Notes under the pieces: generated by a model
What the model was told of the DNA's origin: nothing
The model's database searches: none
What the model saw: the letters and a program-made list of their open reading frames with translations, nothing else
Translations under genes and position numbers: made by a program
Assembly (NCBI GenBank): GCA_033002965.1
Contig: JAURVB010002502.1
Coordinates: 62,001-126,000, forward strand
DNA: 64,000 nucleotides
DNA from: Piper betle
Lineage: Eukaryota; Streptophyta; Magnoliopsida; Piperales; Piperaceae
Reading direction: 5' to 3'
Shown: positions 22,277 through 34,856 of the stretch, piece after piece
Layout of the letters: each line of letters starts with the position of its first letter
Position numbering within the stretch: position 1 is the first letter of the stretch

Positions 22277-23551
22277 ATGCAAACTTTCCGGCGGATTCGG
22301 CTTCTTCTTGCTATCTTCGTCATGGGACTGCTCTGCCGGAGCTCGGCCGGGGCGGCGGTGGCGGCGTCGGCGTCGATATACGAGGTGCTGCGGTCGCACG
22401 GGCTGCCGATCGGGCTGCTGCCGAAGGGCGTGAAGGAGTTCAGGGTGGACGAGAAGGGGCGGTTCGAGGTGCAGCTGGACCACTCCTGCAACGCGAGGTT
22501 TGAGAGCGAGGTCCACTACGATCGGAACGTGAGCGGCGTCATTAGCGACGGCCAGATCGGGGCCATCTCCGGCCTCACAGCACAGGACCTGTTCCTGTGG
22601 TTCCCGGTCGTCGGTATTCGCGTCGACATCCCCAGCTCCGGCATCATCTACTTCGACGTCGGCGTCGTCCGCAAGCAGTTCCCCCTCTCCCTCTTCGAGA
22701 CCCCGCCCGATTGCCTCGCCGTCGGGCCTCCGGTGAGTTTCGGCTGTCTTGGATTCTTTGCGGTTTTATATGTATTGCTCTTGTGTGGTTTTGCCAAGGA
22801 AAGTGGGGTTCTTGCTCCGATATTTGGCTCCGCATTGGATGTGTTTTGTGATTGCTCGATTGTTATATGTTGATTTGGGAGTGGGAGCTCTTTACTGGTT
22901 TGATAATAATTGATGATGAACATGTTGGCTAGTTGAATGAAGTCGAATTATAGCGAAAATCGGGCTTCTTGAATTGATCAAACGCAGTAAATGCCTATTT
23001 TTGGATTTGTGCATATTGCTGTCCAATTTTTGCGGGTGTGATAATTCAGGGCTTAAAAACCAACTTAAATATTAAATTATTTGTTTTAAAGCAATTCAAT
23101 CCGTATGGAGTAGATTTCGTGTTTTTTACTCCATATATGTTCATGATGCTTAATATGTGAATAAGATAATGCGGAGGATTATAAAATAGTGGCCATGTTT
23201 AAGTACTTGTAGCAGTTGATGACTTCTTTATGGCGTTGTGTTCATGCTGTTCCTGGCTCTCTGGTATTATTGAACTGTATCCGTAGCTAAATTGACATAA
23301 TCAGGATTGTTTCCTGAACCATATGTATAATTTGTGGCGTTGCTGTACGAGACTATCTGGAATGAGATGTTTATTGTGCATGCTGGGCTTGAAAATCAGA
23401 TTGCATTATTACAACCTTTAATATTTTGACATTTGTTTCTTGATTGGCCATATCTAAGTAACCTCTATTTCCTCCTTTTCAGGAAGTGTTCTTGGAACTT
23501 CAACATAAGAATGACGATGAAGACGGAGATCGCCTGATTAAAGCAGAGTGA
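22277..23551 (+). CDS. Secreted DUF538 family protein
   Basis: Two exons, 22277-22732 and 23483-23551 (donor GTGAGT, acceptor CTTTTCAG), giving 174 residues. An N-terminal signal peptide (LLLAIFVMGLLCRSSAG) is followed by the DUF538 domain, about residues 30-150: LPIGLLPKGVKEFRV, the cysteine in LDHSCNARFESEVHYD, IGAISGLTAQDLFLWFPV, IYFDVGVVRKQFPLSLFE and PDCLA. The second exon adds a short acidic tail. The length fits the family. DUF538 proteins, which include the SVB trichome protein group, are small plant proteins with a beta-barrel-like fold; their biochemical role is not settled. The start is the first ATG after a pyrimidine-rich leader and begins the signal peptide directly. No defect is seen. 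Confidence 0.9.
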
Positions 23552-25314
23552 GCTTGTGAGTACAGCATTCTTCTCATATTGATGTGTGCTTAATTAGAGT
23601 GCAGATTAGTTGATAGGTGCCGTGCTATCTCACTCTGAAGGGCTATACCAAATGTATTAAGCTCCCTGACTCAACGCAAAGAGGAACCAAGAATTAAAGC
23701 AGATGGAGTCGGAGTCAGGAGTCGGGGGTCGGGGTTTATTTCAGATGATTACTCAGCTAAAGCGCAGTCTAGTGCATTTGAGTTTTCATCTTCTAAATTT
23801 GCATGATATGCTCTCTCTAAGTGAGGATACTCCTTTCCTTTCTCTGTTTGTTTAAGTTGGATTTGTTGATTGTTGGATGAAGACCGTAATCTGTGGAATT
23901 TTCTGCCTTCTGTGTACGCTTGCTTATTCTTGCCTTGTATTTAGGTAAAACGCAGGGAACATTATATCAAAATAAAGAATCAAATGTCAAGCTTCTTTCA
24001 TTTCTGTGTTTTCATTTTTCTATTAATTTTCTTGGTTTTGCCCACTCTTTGTTAGGTTCTTCTGGTGATATGCCCGTTCCATTTTAATATGTGCAATTTG
24101 AGCTCGTAATGCCTGAAAATACACTGCATAATGTAAGCTAACCTCAACTGCTATCGAAGTTTAGAACTCTAGATACAATGTCATCTGCTTGAGGCGTCTG
24201 CTTCTATAACGTCCATCATTTGCAGATAAATCAACGGTCCTTTCTGCGAGACATGTTTGGTCGTCCGTGATATAAAAAATGCAGGTTTTGGTGCAGATAA
24301 TCATGGGACAGCCCGGAAGTCCCGAGGGTGATCTCAATTTCTCATTTCTAATTGGCTTTGCCATTTCTTTCTTGGATTTCTAGCCATATGAATCATCTTA
24401 CGTGAACTTTGCAACAACACCCCCCCCCCCCAAAATAAAAAAACCTTGGCAGCTTATTATTGTTGGTGGTGGGTCTGGCCAACAGAAAAAGGACTGTCCT
24501 GGTAATTTCACTTCATCGCATATATGATTGGAGAATGCATCATTTAAGAAATTTACGGAGAAATATGATACAATGGAATGATTTTTTGACGAGGATAGTT
24601 GAGCAACCTCAGAATTAGATTCTTGAGTTCCATATATACTTCTTGGAGATGAGACAAAACAGGCCGGTAACCGTGTAAAAATTTGGAATCAAAACTGGAA
24701 GTTAATGTAGTTAATTAATTGAGGATGTTCATATTTTGAGAACATGATGCAGTGTGAAAGATGAAAAAGGAACCATTTCAGAGTTTCGAAGACAAGAAAA
24801 TGGGAACGGCTAAACTTTTGTGTTTATAATGTGGACGTATACTTTTCAAAGCCATAAAATGAAGATGTCTAGCAATTAATTTTGCTATGCTGCGTTCATA
24901 ATCTGCTTAGAGTGGATCGGCAGCTCAACATCCTCGGCTTCTTGTTTGTGTTTATGTCTACTCGCATTTGTTGAACAAAAAAAAAAAAAAGATCGTCGAG
25001 CACATATATTTGGACATCCAAGGTAAGATGAGTGTCAGTTCAATAAACATTAGAAACAGTACTGTTCCACAGGCAAACAGCAATATAGTTCAAGGGAAGA
25101 AGCAAATGGGAAGTACAGATTTACATGGATTGTTCTGGGGCTGGGTGCGGTGCCCATCTGAGCCATCTCATCCAGCATATCAAACTTCGTTTTTATCGAA
25201 GAGAACTTATCAAGCTTTTCGGGAGTGCTATGTCTGTACTCTTCATGCCTACAAAACGTCAACGACCATGACAAATGCATCAAACTTGTTGCCAAAAGGC
25301 TGGTGAGATTGTGC
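23552..25314. other. Intergenic region after the DUF538 gene
   Basis: The first few hundred bases are probably the 3' untranslated region. The remainder is AT-rich, with a poly-C run at about 24420 and an A-run at about 24978. Short frames here have no recognisable domain. Confidence 0.4.
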
Positions 25315-26480
25315 TCAATTGGTTTTAGCAGCTTCAATTGCTAATATCAGGTCGTCAAGTTTAGCGCCTGTTACCTCCATCACAACTTTGCCGTTTTTTA
25401 CTATCTTGAATGTAGGTACCACTTTGATGCCCAATTCTTTTGCCAACATCTGTGAAAACAATTAGAACAAGAAATAAGGCGTTTTGGAAGCGAGATGATG
25501 TACAAAGCAAAGATCGTTCCAATGGAATTCAACTAAAAGGCATAAAACCCTGTTCTCTTGGTTGCAATCAAGTTTAAGAAACGCAACGTCCAGGTACTTT
25601 TCTGACAGACTCTGGAATTTGGGAGAGATCACCTTGCAAGGACCACACCTTCATAACATCAACAAATTTAAAATCAATAAAAGAAAAAATGATCACCAGA
25701 GAATCGTATGTGCGCACAAGCAAGCTGCGAAGAGCAAATTACATTGCTTTGCTGTAGGCAGTCTTTTAACACTAACTCAAAAGTGTAACTCCTTATTTTT
25801 ATCAAAGATTGGTTTACATAATTTCTTTGTTACAGAAGGAAAACTCATCATGAACAGAAAAGTCGAATTATTCAGCAGCAATCTTTGATAGAACCCATCC
25901 AGCGCTGACTGCAGACAGACAACACTATGTGCTCAAATATAATTACCATATATCAAATTGAGTTACTTCACTCAAACACTTTTATCGGCAAGAAATTGAT
26001 TCCACCTTCCAGATGCCCTTCAATCCACCTCACTAATTTGCTCTCACCCAGTACTAAGACAATTGAGAACTATAAGCTGAAGGATTCCCAAAGGTTATTG
26101 CTCTAAGTTTAGCTCCACTGATCATGTTTAGTTCACGAGCTGATCATAACAAAATACAAGACAATGTCAATAATCATTAGTCAGTAAACATACTCCTCCT
26201 TGGCACATTCCATCATAACAAATTAAAGAGGATATATATGTTCCTCAATTATCTTATTGCAACATTAATTTAAATAGTGAGCAACAACTTAGTCTTTAAC
26301 ACACTTATAAAAAAAAAAAGGCTAGCTAAGTAATTAGAAAAATTTAGAGGAAGATGATGGCAAACTCACCATTGGGTGTACATATCAAGAACAACCACCT
26401 TCTCCCCAGCAGCTTAAACAATGGGTCACAAAGGTGTCCTTGTTCACGTCAGTGACCTGCCCACCCCACGGTAGCACCGG
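25315..26480 (-). pseudogene. Thioredoxin f-type gene copy with broken first exon
   Basis: Plastid thioredoxin f reduces disulfides of Calvin-cycle enzymes. Three exons are visible. Exon 1 ends at 26370 (donor GTGAGT) and reads VTDVNKDTF, then, after an extra base, PIV...AAGEKVVVLDMYTQ; in this frame Trp and Lys codons have become TGA (26426-26428) and TAA (26414-26416), and a further shift lies upstream. Exon 2 (25648-25549) is clean: the Trp codon spans the splice, then [18 protein letters not shown] and [11 protein letters not shown]. Exon 3 (25449-25315) is clean: LAKELGIKVVPTFKIVKNG to AIEAAKTN and stop. The active site CGPC and the cis-proline (VVPT) survive. No transit peptide is found upstream, where repetitive sequence begins. 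It is a decayed duplicate; a functional gene is expected elsewhere. Confidence 0.85.
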
Positions 26481-26496
26481 CCACCGCCAAGTTGGC

Positions 26497-26930
26497 CTAG
26501 ACTCTCATCCCCACTTGTTGGGCCCAATGAGTCTTATAAAAAGGACTTGCAATAAGTGTCAAGGGCTTAGAACTTTCCATTAGCCTATATACAATACCAG
26601 TCACATTCAAACATGATATGGAATAAACCCAACAATTTTCCCTCTCACATATCATATTACCCGAATCATCTCCCCTCACCACATGCAATAGTAGGTTCAC
26701 ATGTTATAGTAAAGTTCTAAAAAACTCAAATTCAGGGTGGTTAGAGGCAACACTAAAACCAACTACACTCTAATATTATTATTGGGCCCCTAAAAAGGAT
26801 TTACAACAGGTGTCACGGGTCTCTCTTAATCCAAAAGCTAGCTTAAGGAATAAGGTTTTCCTATTTGTCTATATACAAGTCACAAGTCACATTCAAACAT
26901 GATATAAGATAACCTAACACCACCATCCCC
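26497..26930. repeat. Two diverged direct repeats, possibly a small LTR-type (TRIM) element
   Basis: The segments at about 26514-26632 and 26784-26921 share, in the same order, GGGCCC, AAAAAGGA, GTGTCA, TATATAC, CACATTCAAACATGATAT and AACC. They lie right upstream of the broken exon of the thioredoxin f copy. No primer-binding site or clear target duplication could be assigned, so the TRIM assignment is tentative. Confidence 0.45.
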
Positions 26931-28201
26931 GTCAACGAGACTCGATAGCTCCTATGGGACGTAGCCAGCTACTTCGGCAGCAGCATTGGCAGCGGCAACT
27001 TGGTTAGGGAGGCTAGAGAAGAAGAGGGTGACAAGTGCTGACAACAAATAAAGAAAGTGCGGTTTTTTTGGGTGGTCTGAATCCATTTGCTCACCGCCGG
27101 TCGGGATCAGGGCTGTTCATTCGGTCCAGTTGAGACGAATTTTGCTTAATTTAATACTAATTTACTTTATTTTATATTTAAGTTAATTTTTCCTATGAGA
27201 GAAATTTTCAAATTTATCTTTTTTAATATGATATATTAAAAGATAGTTCAGTGTATAAAAGCCTTTTAATTTATAAGCTTGGTGTAAAATGTAATTGCAT
27301 GGGTGTATTATGATAGACTTATTCCGGTTCCCTCTTTATTATCCACAATTTTTTTCATAAATTTTATAATAAAATTAAAATGTCTCAATTGACAAAATTT
27401 TGCCTATAAAATTATATAATCAGATGTATTAATATTTTATATTAGTATAAAAAAATATTACAATATTGTCTATGATTTTTTTTTATTATTTTAGTTAGTC
27501 TCTTTTAAAAAATTCTAATATATACAGCCCAAAATTGTTTTACATTTAGATTATTATATAAGCCACATCGATCGAGTAGACATAAAATAAATTTATTTAA
27601 TCTCGAGTTGAGCTCTAAATTAAACTTTTCTCCCTAATCATTTATTTTATACCTAAACTTATTTTATATTTAATAAGGGAGGAACTCCATACCTGCTTTT
27701 TTCTAATTAAGAATAAGAAATTTAACTGGGTATTAATAAATCAAGTTATTATATCTATCTTCTCAATCAATTAAAATTTATCTTAAAATTAGGGCAATCA
27801 GAATTTATGTCAAGATCTTAAATTATCATATAGTCTATTTCGTTACTTAACAAATCGATTGTAATGGCCCTCTTAATTAGTTAAAAATAAATCAATCAAA
27901 ATTTTAATCCAACTTTGTAACAGCCCTAACCCGATAATTAATCAAACAAAACAAGGATTGATAATTAACCCTGTTGGTGGAGCCCATGTCCGGGTGTACC
28001 TGACCAGCAAGCTCCGAACGGCCATGGCGACGGACGCCCACTCTGCTCTGGGGATGGATGAGTTCGGTACAAAGCTAAGGACGCGACGAAGACGACCGTT
28101 TCCCAACGCTCTTCCCTCCCATCCATGGCGGTTGCCAACGGCAAGGAAACCATGGAAGAAGTCTTCTTTGCTGACAAAGGCTGGGTCTTTGGTGGCCGGC
28201 C
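26931..28201. other. AT-rich intergenic region and protease promoter region
   Basis: 27120-27960 is extremely AT-rich with nothing recognisable. GC content rises from about 27960 toward the protease start. Frames at 27958-28346 in other registers overlap the first exon and are judged to be shadows. Confidence 0.4.
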
Positions 28202-31200
28202 ATGGAGTTTGGTCGGAGGTGGTGTCGGTGCCGCCTCCCTGCGGCCATCGTCTTGTTCTTGTTGTTGTATGGCGGTGTTGGAGGCACCGGCATTTTCAGA
28301 GTCCGGCATAAGTTCGACGGTCAGCAGGCTTCCCTTTCTGCTCTGAGGTCTCACGATGTCGGCCGCCATGGCAGGCTCCTCGGCGTCGTCGACCTCAAGC
28401 TCGGTGGTATTGGGTATCCACTTGAAGCTGGGTATATCTGTACACTTTTTTTTTTTTGAACTTCATTTTTTTCACTCTTTTGCTCGTGGTGGAATTTGGT
28501 TTAGAAGCCGGGGAGGTTGATGATTGGTTGAAGTAATTTAGGACAACGTGTAACTACTTTGTATGGGAATGGTTGAATTGATTTTTGTGACAATGTGGCT
28601 GGGAAGCTTGGTATGTGCATTTTTTGTTGCTTCTCGTTAATTCGTCTACACTGTTCTCGCTGTTTGGTTGTGGAATTTGTTTTAGAAGCTAAAAGGTGGA
28701 TAATTTGTAGTAATTTTTGGTGTGTCAATGTTTGTGACTATAAAAGAGTGAAGATTTATTTATTTATTTTGGTTGTGTTTCTTCATCCATGCTATCGTGA
28801 AGGTGTTAACTTGTCCGTTGTGCTGTTTTGGTTTTAGGTTGTACTTTGCGGAAATTGCGATTGGATTAACTGATCCAAAGAAGTATTATGTCCAAATTGA
28901 TACTGGAAGCGATATCTTGTGGGTGAATTGTGCAGGATGCAAGGGATGCCCTAAGAGCAGTGAACTTGGTGTATGATTTACTGCTCTTTTTCTTCACTTC
29001 TTTACTTTATTAGTTTCACAACTCTACTCATAGCTACTTTAGGTGATAATTAAATGTTGGCAACTACAATTTTCAAGAATGAATAGCTGGTGTTGTGCAC
29101 TAAATTCGGTTAGTGTCTGTTGACTGTCTTATTGACCTATTCAAAATTGGCGAATGGTTTGGAAGAAGGAAAATACACGGTTCGTTCGTACATTTAAGTT
29201 CTGGAGTGTATCTCGGATACTTGTTAATGCTGCACTCCTTCAGACTATATTTGGTTTGGAGGTGATGATTTTCATGAGTTAGATGAAAACTTAAAAGCAA
29301 TGTATTGTCTTGTTTGCTACCTGTACTATTATTGTTGTACCATTGTATAACAAATTTATTGTTGTCTATTTTTGTCTGTGTAGATAAAACTCTCATATTA
29401 TAACATGACGGACGCTAAGAGTGGAAGCCCTGTTTATTGTAATCAGCCTTTCTGTACATCCATCTACAGTGGCTTAATTCCTAACTGCACTTCGGAAATA
29501 TTTTGCCATTATTTCGTCCAGTATGGAGATGGAAGCATGACAAGTGGATTTTTTGTGGAGGACCATGTACAGTATAACCAGGCCTCTGGAAATATGACGA
29601 CAGAAAAAGATTCTGCAATTGTGACATTTGGGTTTGCTTCTTTCTATATTTTTATGTTATATGGATATCTTTTTAATTCTTGTGCATATCTGGTACTTTT
29701 TTATGCATACTTATTACGAAATTAGTGTTCGGTGGGTCTGATACATTGCTTTTGTACTTCTAATTAGCAAGTTCTATTGCAGAGTCTTCTCGTCTCAATT
29801 AGAATATTTAATATCTAGGATGCATGTATTTTTTAAATCAGTGAAGTGAACGTCTTTTGTCTTCACCCATGCATCTGCTATGTTACTATGCTGCTGTGAA
29901 GGCAATGATGCATGCCTATAAGATGAACCAACATCTCGTCTATTGATTATGGATTGATGTGTTGGTTGTTCTTTCTTTTGTCCTTCACCAAAGTCCTGTT
30001 TTTTTGTCTTCTTGACATCTTAGCCTTTTGAAGTTTATAAATATTTACTCCAAACTATCAATTGATTTTGAAAAAAAAAATTATCTGGAGTCTTCTTCCT
30101 GTTTTTTCATGCTTTCATGTACAAGTAAATTAGATTTCTTCATATTCAACTTTGCAATGTAACACAGCATGTTTACTTCTAATAGTTTGGAGGGGTAGAT
30201 GACGATGATGATGAAAACTTCATCTCATTTTTTCTCATCTTGAAGGTTGCAACAAGTTGGGCACCCAATCTAAAAGCTTGCCACTTTGTTTCTGCATGAG
30301 TTTTGTATCACTGTTTTAAGTGTGAATGATGTCAATGTATAATATAAAATCCACTCTTCCGACCCCGGCATAGTTGGGAAAAGGTATTTGGTGGCAGTGG
30401 TGCTTATGAGTTGTCTTCCAGGTTGTGTACAAAGCTCTTTAATCGACAAACTTTTGTAGATAGTGACTCCTTGCTGGAAGTTTTCGTTCATTTACGCAGT
30501 AAATGAAAGGAAGGAAAAAATAAATACCAAAGCAGGTATTTGGTGGCTGTTTGGTGGTTTAAACAGTTCCTGTTGGTTCACTTGGGGTGTGAAGAGCCAC
30601 TTTAAAATATGGGCTGCATTATCTATGTAATGACAAATAAAAGATGGGCTTGTAGTTTGTTTTCTACCCTCTGCCGAGTTTGTATCTAGACAGTCTTAGG
30701 ATTTTGCATTTATTGGATGATAACAACTTATGCTTATGAATGACCTTGGAAGTTCTTTGAGACATGTTTGATTGCACTATGCTATATTATGCCGTCTCAA
30801 CATGGCCTTTGCACTATTTTTTTTTTTCATTTTCTTCTTCTCACTTGGGTACATTATTTTTTTCATTTGACTAGTTGTGGAGTACAGCAACTTGGAGATC
30901 TTAATTCGTCCAGTGCAGCTACTGATGGAGTCCTTGGTTTTGGTCAAGCAAATTCTTCAATGATATCACAGTTAGCTTCGTCTGGAAGAGTTAAGAAGAA
31001 GTTTGGCCATTGTCTAGATGGTACTTTTGGTGGCGGCATTTTTGCTATAGGAGATATTGTGCAACCCATAATAGTGAATTCAACTCCAATGGTACCAAAT
31101 CAGTATGTAATAGTATCCGTTTTTCCAAACTTTGGCGGTTGTGCATTTAAAACCTTTTATCCTCACTAGTTTTTTCTTTATGTTGAAGTTGATTATTTTG

Positions 31201-33897
31201 ATTATATAGGCAACATTATAACGTGCATATGAAGGCAATTGAGGTTGCTGGCAAAGTCATAGATCTTCCAACTGATGTTTTTGATGCTGGAGATAGCATA
31301 GAGACTATTGTTGATAGTGGGACTACTTTGGCTTATCTTCCACAGGATATTTATGCACCTTTAATGGTCGAGGTGCTGCAGTTTCTTCAGAAGTTGATGG
31401 ATTCTTTTCTTTTTTCTTTTGATTGTCATCTGATGAAGTTTCTTTTGTGTTTAGATTATGTCTTACCAGCCAACTTTAAGCCAACACCCATTTCAGGGTT
31501 TTTCATGCTTTTATTTTATTGGAAGGTACAATAATATACTTCAGTGTACTATTTCCTCTTAAGAATGTTTGCCAGAATTAATATATGCTTATTATAAGGT
31601 TTTATTCTGTATGTTGAGTTTGCCATTTTTGCAAGTCAGTTTGAAGTGTGAACAAGCAAATGCCTTGGTGGAAATAAGTACAAACATATTTTGATAGCTG
31701 ATCTTTTTTCCCCAGTGTGGATTCTTATTTCCCGGAAGTTACCTTGCATTTTGATGAAGATCTTTCCTTGACAGTTCATCCTCATGAGTATTTCTTCCAA
31801 ATTGATGTAAGCCAATGTTTGCATATGTTCCTTCCTCTTCGCCGTAAATTTTATAATTTTTTATTCACTAGTCAACCATGTAAGTTGTTAATCAAAAGTT
31901 TATGGTACTTTCCAATAGTTTGAGACTCTTGAATGTTTGAATATATTTTGAAGCCACTCTTACTTTTTTATCTTTTTAAGCTTCATAGTTGCATATATGT
32001 AGGTCTTTTTCCAAACATCTTAAGACAATTGTCTTGTTTTTGCTTTGAGTTTTGTCTCTCCAACTATTACTCATTTTTCAATGTTCTTAGTGTCTGTCTA
32101 CTTCTTAAAGCGGATGTTCTGGCACGAATCTCAACAGTTACTTGTTCTGATTCTACATATTGATTCGTTGGTAATCCTCTTGATGTCTTTTTTCTGACCA
32201 CTTGGCAGGACGATGCATGGTGCATTGGTTGGCAAAACAGCAAAGTACAGTCTGAAGATGGAAAAGCTGTAACTCTATTAGGAGGTATAGAGAGTGAAAT
32301 ATCTATATTTATTTTTCTTTTTTAGAACAAATCGGGGGCAGTTTTGAACTTGATATTTCAGGCTTTAGATCTATTTGAACGGTGGTCTGAAACTAATTAG
32401 TGCACCAAAGCCGGAAGGAAGTATGCTTCTTTTTAGTCTGTTATACTTTATGTGTTAGGCCGGTGCATTCATTTTGAAAAGATAGGGCTTCACCCCTTAA
32501 AGGTAAACTAACATGGAGTCTGGAGTTGGTTTTAAAGCATGCTCATCATTTTGAAATACCTTGCAGTGATGGTGATGTTAAACAAGGTCGTTGTATATGA
32601 TCTTGAGAATCAAAGGATTGGATGGACCGACCACAACTGTAAGTGCTATAAACTGTAGTTCCATGTATAATAGTCTGGTATAACTGCTAATTTAACATCT
32701 ATTCATTCTACTCTGTCAATGACAACTAGGTAAGGTTGGTAGAGTCTCTCTGATAGAGATCTTAAAAATTGTGCATACTTGTGCTTACTGCTATGTAGAG
32801 TGGTTTCTTTCTGCTTATATTTCATCAGTTCTTGTGCATGTGCTCCCCTCTCAATTATCTCTTATGCTCTGTTGTACTTTTGCTAGGAAACCTAATGTTA
32901 CTTTCCTTTGCTGTTTTATTTTTAGAAATGTTCTTCAAAATATTGAGAAGTTTATGGATATGATCAATTTTTTTGTTATCTAGTGACCGGATGAATAGGA
33001 ACAAATGTGAAATTCATGTTGGAGTTTGCCGCTTTTGGATGTGAAAGTTGCTGGCACATGCTATAGTTAATAAATTTGTTTTTAGAAGGCATACTTTTTG
33101 GGGATGGCAACGCTTTTTTTAAGACAAGTTGAAAGTTTGTGCCAACTTGAAATACACTTTATTTTAAATAAAAGAAATATACTCTAATTGAATTTAGTAA
33201 ACTAATCAAGATGAGGGCAAAATAAAATTACTGAATTAAGCAATTAAAAATGTAAACTAAATTGGATGAAGATAAATAGGAGAAGAAAAGATATCTAAAA
33301 ACAAAAAAAATACACGTCATTCTATTGACTTAAACTACTGAAACCTTACTTTACAATGTAGAAGTGTTATATTTGTGGGGAAAATAAACAACCTGAGTAT
33401 CTGATCTCTGTACGCATGGACTACAAAAGTTGCCTATATATGCCTAAAATTAGTGAAGTGATAAAAGAGTTCCCTCAAAACTATAATAACTTACAGAAAC
33501 TATATATCAGCACTCTTCTCATCTTATCTTCTTTTCATGTACAGCTTTTAGAGCTGATTTGTTAAGATCACACGCTCTTGGCTGTTTTGTGTTTGATGCC
33601 CAATGATTGCTCCGGACTAATTTTCAAAATTTTCATCTTATCGTTAATCTCAGAGTGGGATACCTAGATTTGATATTTCTTACTTGGTTGTTTTATGAAT
33701 ATGGTTTAGGTCATAACTAGTTTGCTCAATTTATATCTGTTTCAGGCTCCTCAAGCATTCTGGTGCAAGATGAAGTGACTGGTTCAGTTTATTCCATAGA
33801 CTCTCATAATCTTTCCTCAACGAGCAATATGTTACATGCTGGTTTATTTGTTGTATTATTATTTCTGACTGTGTCTACTTCGGCTATCATTTTCTAA
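28202..33897 (+). CDS. A1-family aspartic protease, GPI-anchor type (aspartic proteinase 36-like)
   Basis: A pepsin-like endopeptidase expected at the cell surface or in the secretory path. Ten exons join in frame to 487 residues: 28202-28431, 28838-28970, 29384-29631, 30875-31102, 31210-31372, 31455-31525, 31716-31806, 32209-32284, 32567-32638, 33746-33897. Features: signal peptide (LPAAIVLFLLLYGGVGG), first catalytic motif in YYVQIDTGSDILWVNC, flap-region tyrosine in FVQYGDGS, GVLGFGQANSSMISQLAS, FGHCLDG, second catalytic motif TIVDSGTTLAYLPQ, and YDLENQRIGWTDHNC. The last exon adds a spacer and a C-terminal hydrophobic segment (LFVVLLFLTVSTSAIIF) typical of GPI-anchored members. The length suits the family. 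All junctions keep phase with GT/AG, and both Asp are present, so the gene appears functional. The terminal exon near 33746 follows the longest 3' intron (1.1 kb). Confidence 0.92.
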
Positions 33898-34396
33898 TCT
33901 GCTCTAGGGTGCCACTTTTTTTTTGTGTTTATAAAATACATAATTGTGTTTATAAAATGTTCACTGCAACTTTGGTGTGTGTCTCTCGACAATTGATATA
34001 ATGTCAATCTATGTGCCTTTTAGTTTTCTTTTCTTTTCTTTCTAAAAAGCATTATATATAAGATGTTGCAAGTTCTGTCTTTGTTTGTCCATGATCTGCA
34101 GTCTTACAATGTTCCCACTACAGCAAAATTCATTGAAAAATACGACATAAAATTCACAGTAGACGTAATAAGGTCCTGAACGAGTTACTGTTCTATTGTT
34201 GGCTCTCTCTTATGTAGTACTTGACAGTTTTTCCTGTTGCTAATTACCGCTTGTTCTTCTCATTGGCATTTATGTATTTTTGTTGAGTACTGACATTCAT
34301 GTAGATGGGGGGGGGGAGGGTGTGGAGCCGACTAGATGTCAGAAACAGAGTCCGAGCAGTTGAAAATGAGAATATAAATGAGCTAACATGAAGCTC
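33898..34396. other. Convergent 3' region between the protease and the TPD1-like gene
   Basis: It holds the probable 3' untranslated regions of both genes and a G-run at about 34307-34320. No further gene seen. Confidence 0.5.
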
Positions 34397-34856
34397 TTAC
34401 TCGCATTGAAAAAACCAGTATTTAGGTAACATATTGAATTTATGATGCGAGTAGTTGAAGGAGATAGTCTGCAATGGAGGCAGCGGTAATCCGTCGTTGG
34501 CAACGCAGTCGTTGTAACTGATTACTCTGAACAGCTTGGGACTGGCCAGCTTCTGAGAGAATCCTCCGCACTGAATGTGAACGTTGATAACTGGGCACAT
34601 TGGGCAGTTGTTCTTCACTTGCACCATGAATTTTGGCGGCTCCCCAAATCCCACTTGTGTCTGTTCAATGCTTGGACTCTCGTTGCTGCACCTCGCACCA
34701 TAACCTGCATGCTAATTATCAAACAGTAAGCTAGCAGTACCAACAATGGGGTGGAGAGATATGAAAGGCTTTCAAGAATGCAGTTTTGTGACCGTGGTGA
34801 AATATGAAGGATGCTGTGAGATATGTGAAGAAGAGGGTCTTCATGACAGTAGCCAT
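34397..34856 (-). CDS. TPD1-like small secreted cysteine-rich protein
   Basis: Two exons, 34856-34793 and 34704-34397, joined over an 88-bp intron (donor GGTCACA, acceptor ATGCAG), give 123 residues. Residues 1-24 form a signal peptide (MATVMKTLFFTYLTASFIF). The mature part shows the family pattern: CSNESPSIEQTQVG, FMVQVKNNCPMCPV, VHIQCGGFS, PKLFRVISYNDCVANDG, PLPPLQTISFNYS and a final cysteine in FFQCE, with six or more conserved cysteines. TPD1 itself is a ligand of the receptor kinase EMS1/EXS in anther cell fate. This protein is shorter and belongs to the wider TPD1-like group (some databases mislabel such proteins as acetylglucosaminyltransferases), so a signalling role is only inferred. 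It points toward the protease gene, tail to tail. No defect is seen. Confidence 0.85.

Noticed and set aside
22068..22851. Alternative frames over the DUF538 gene
   Set aside because: Shadows of the GC-rich coding exon; only the frame from 22277 has signal peptide and DUF538 motifs.
32285..32566. An extra protease exon at the TTTCAGG near 32360
   Set aside because: Joining exon 32209-32284 directly to 32567-32638 keeps the frame and the conserved LLG...NKVVVYDLEN order; the extra segment adds stops.
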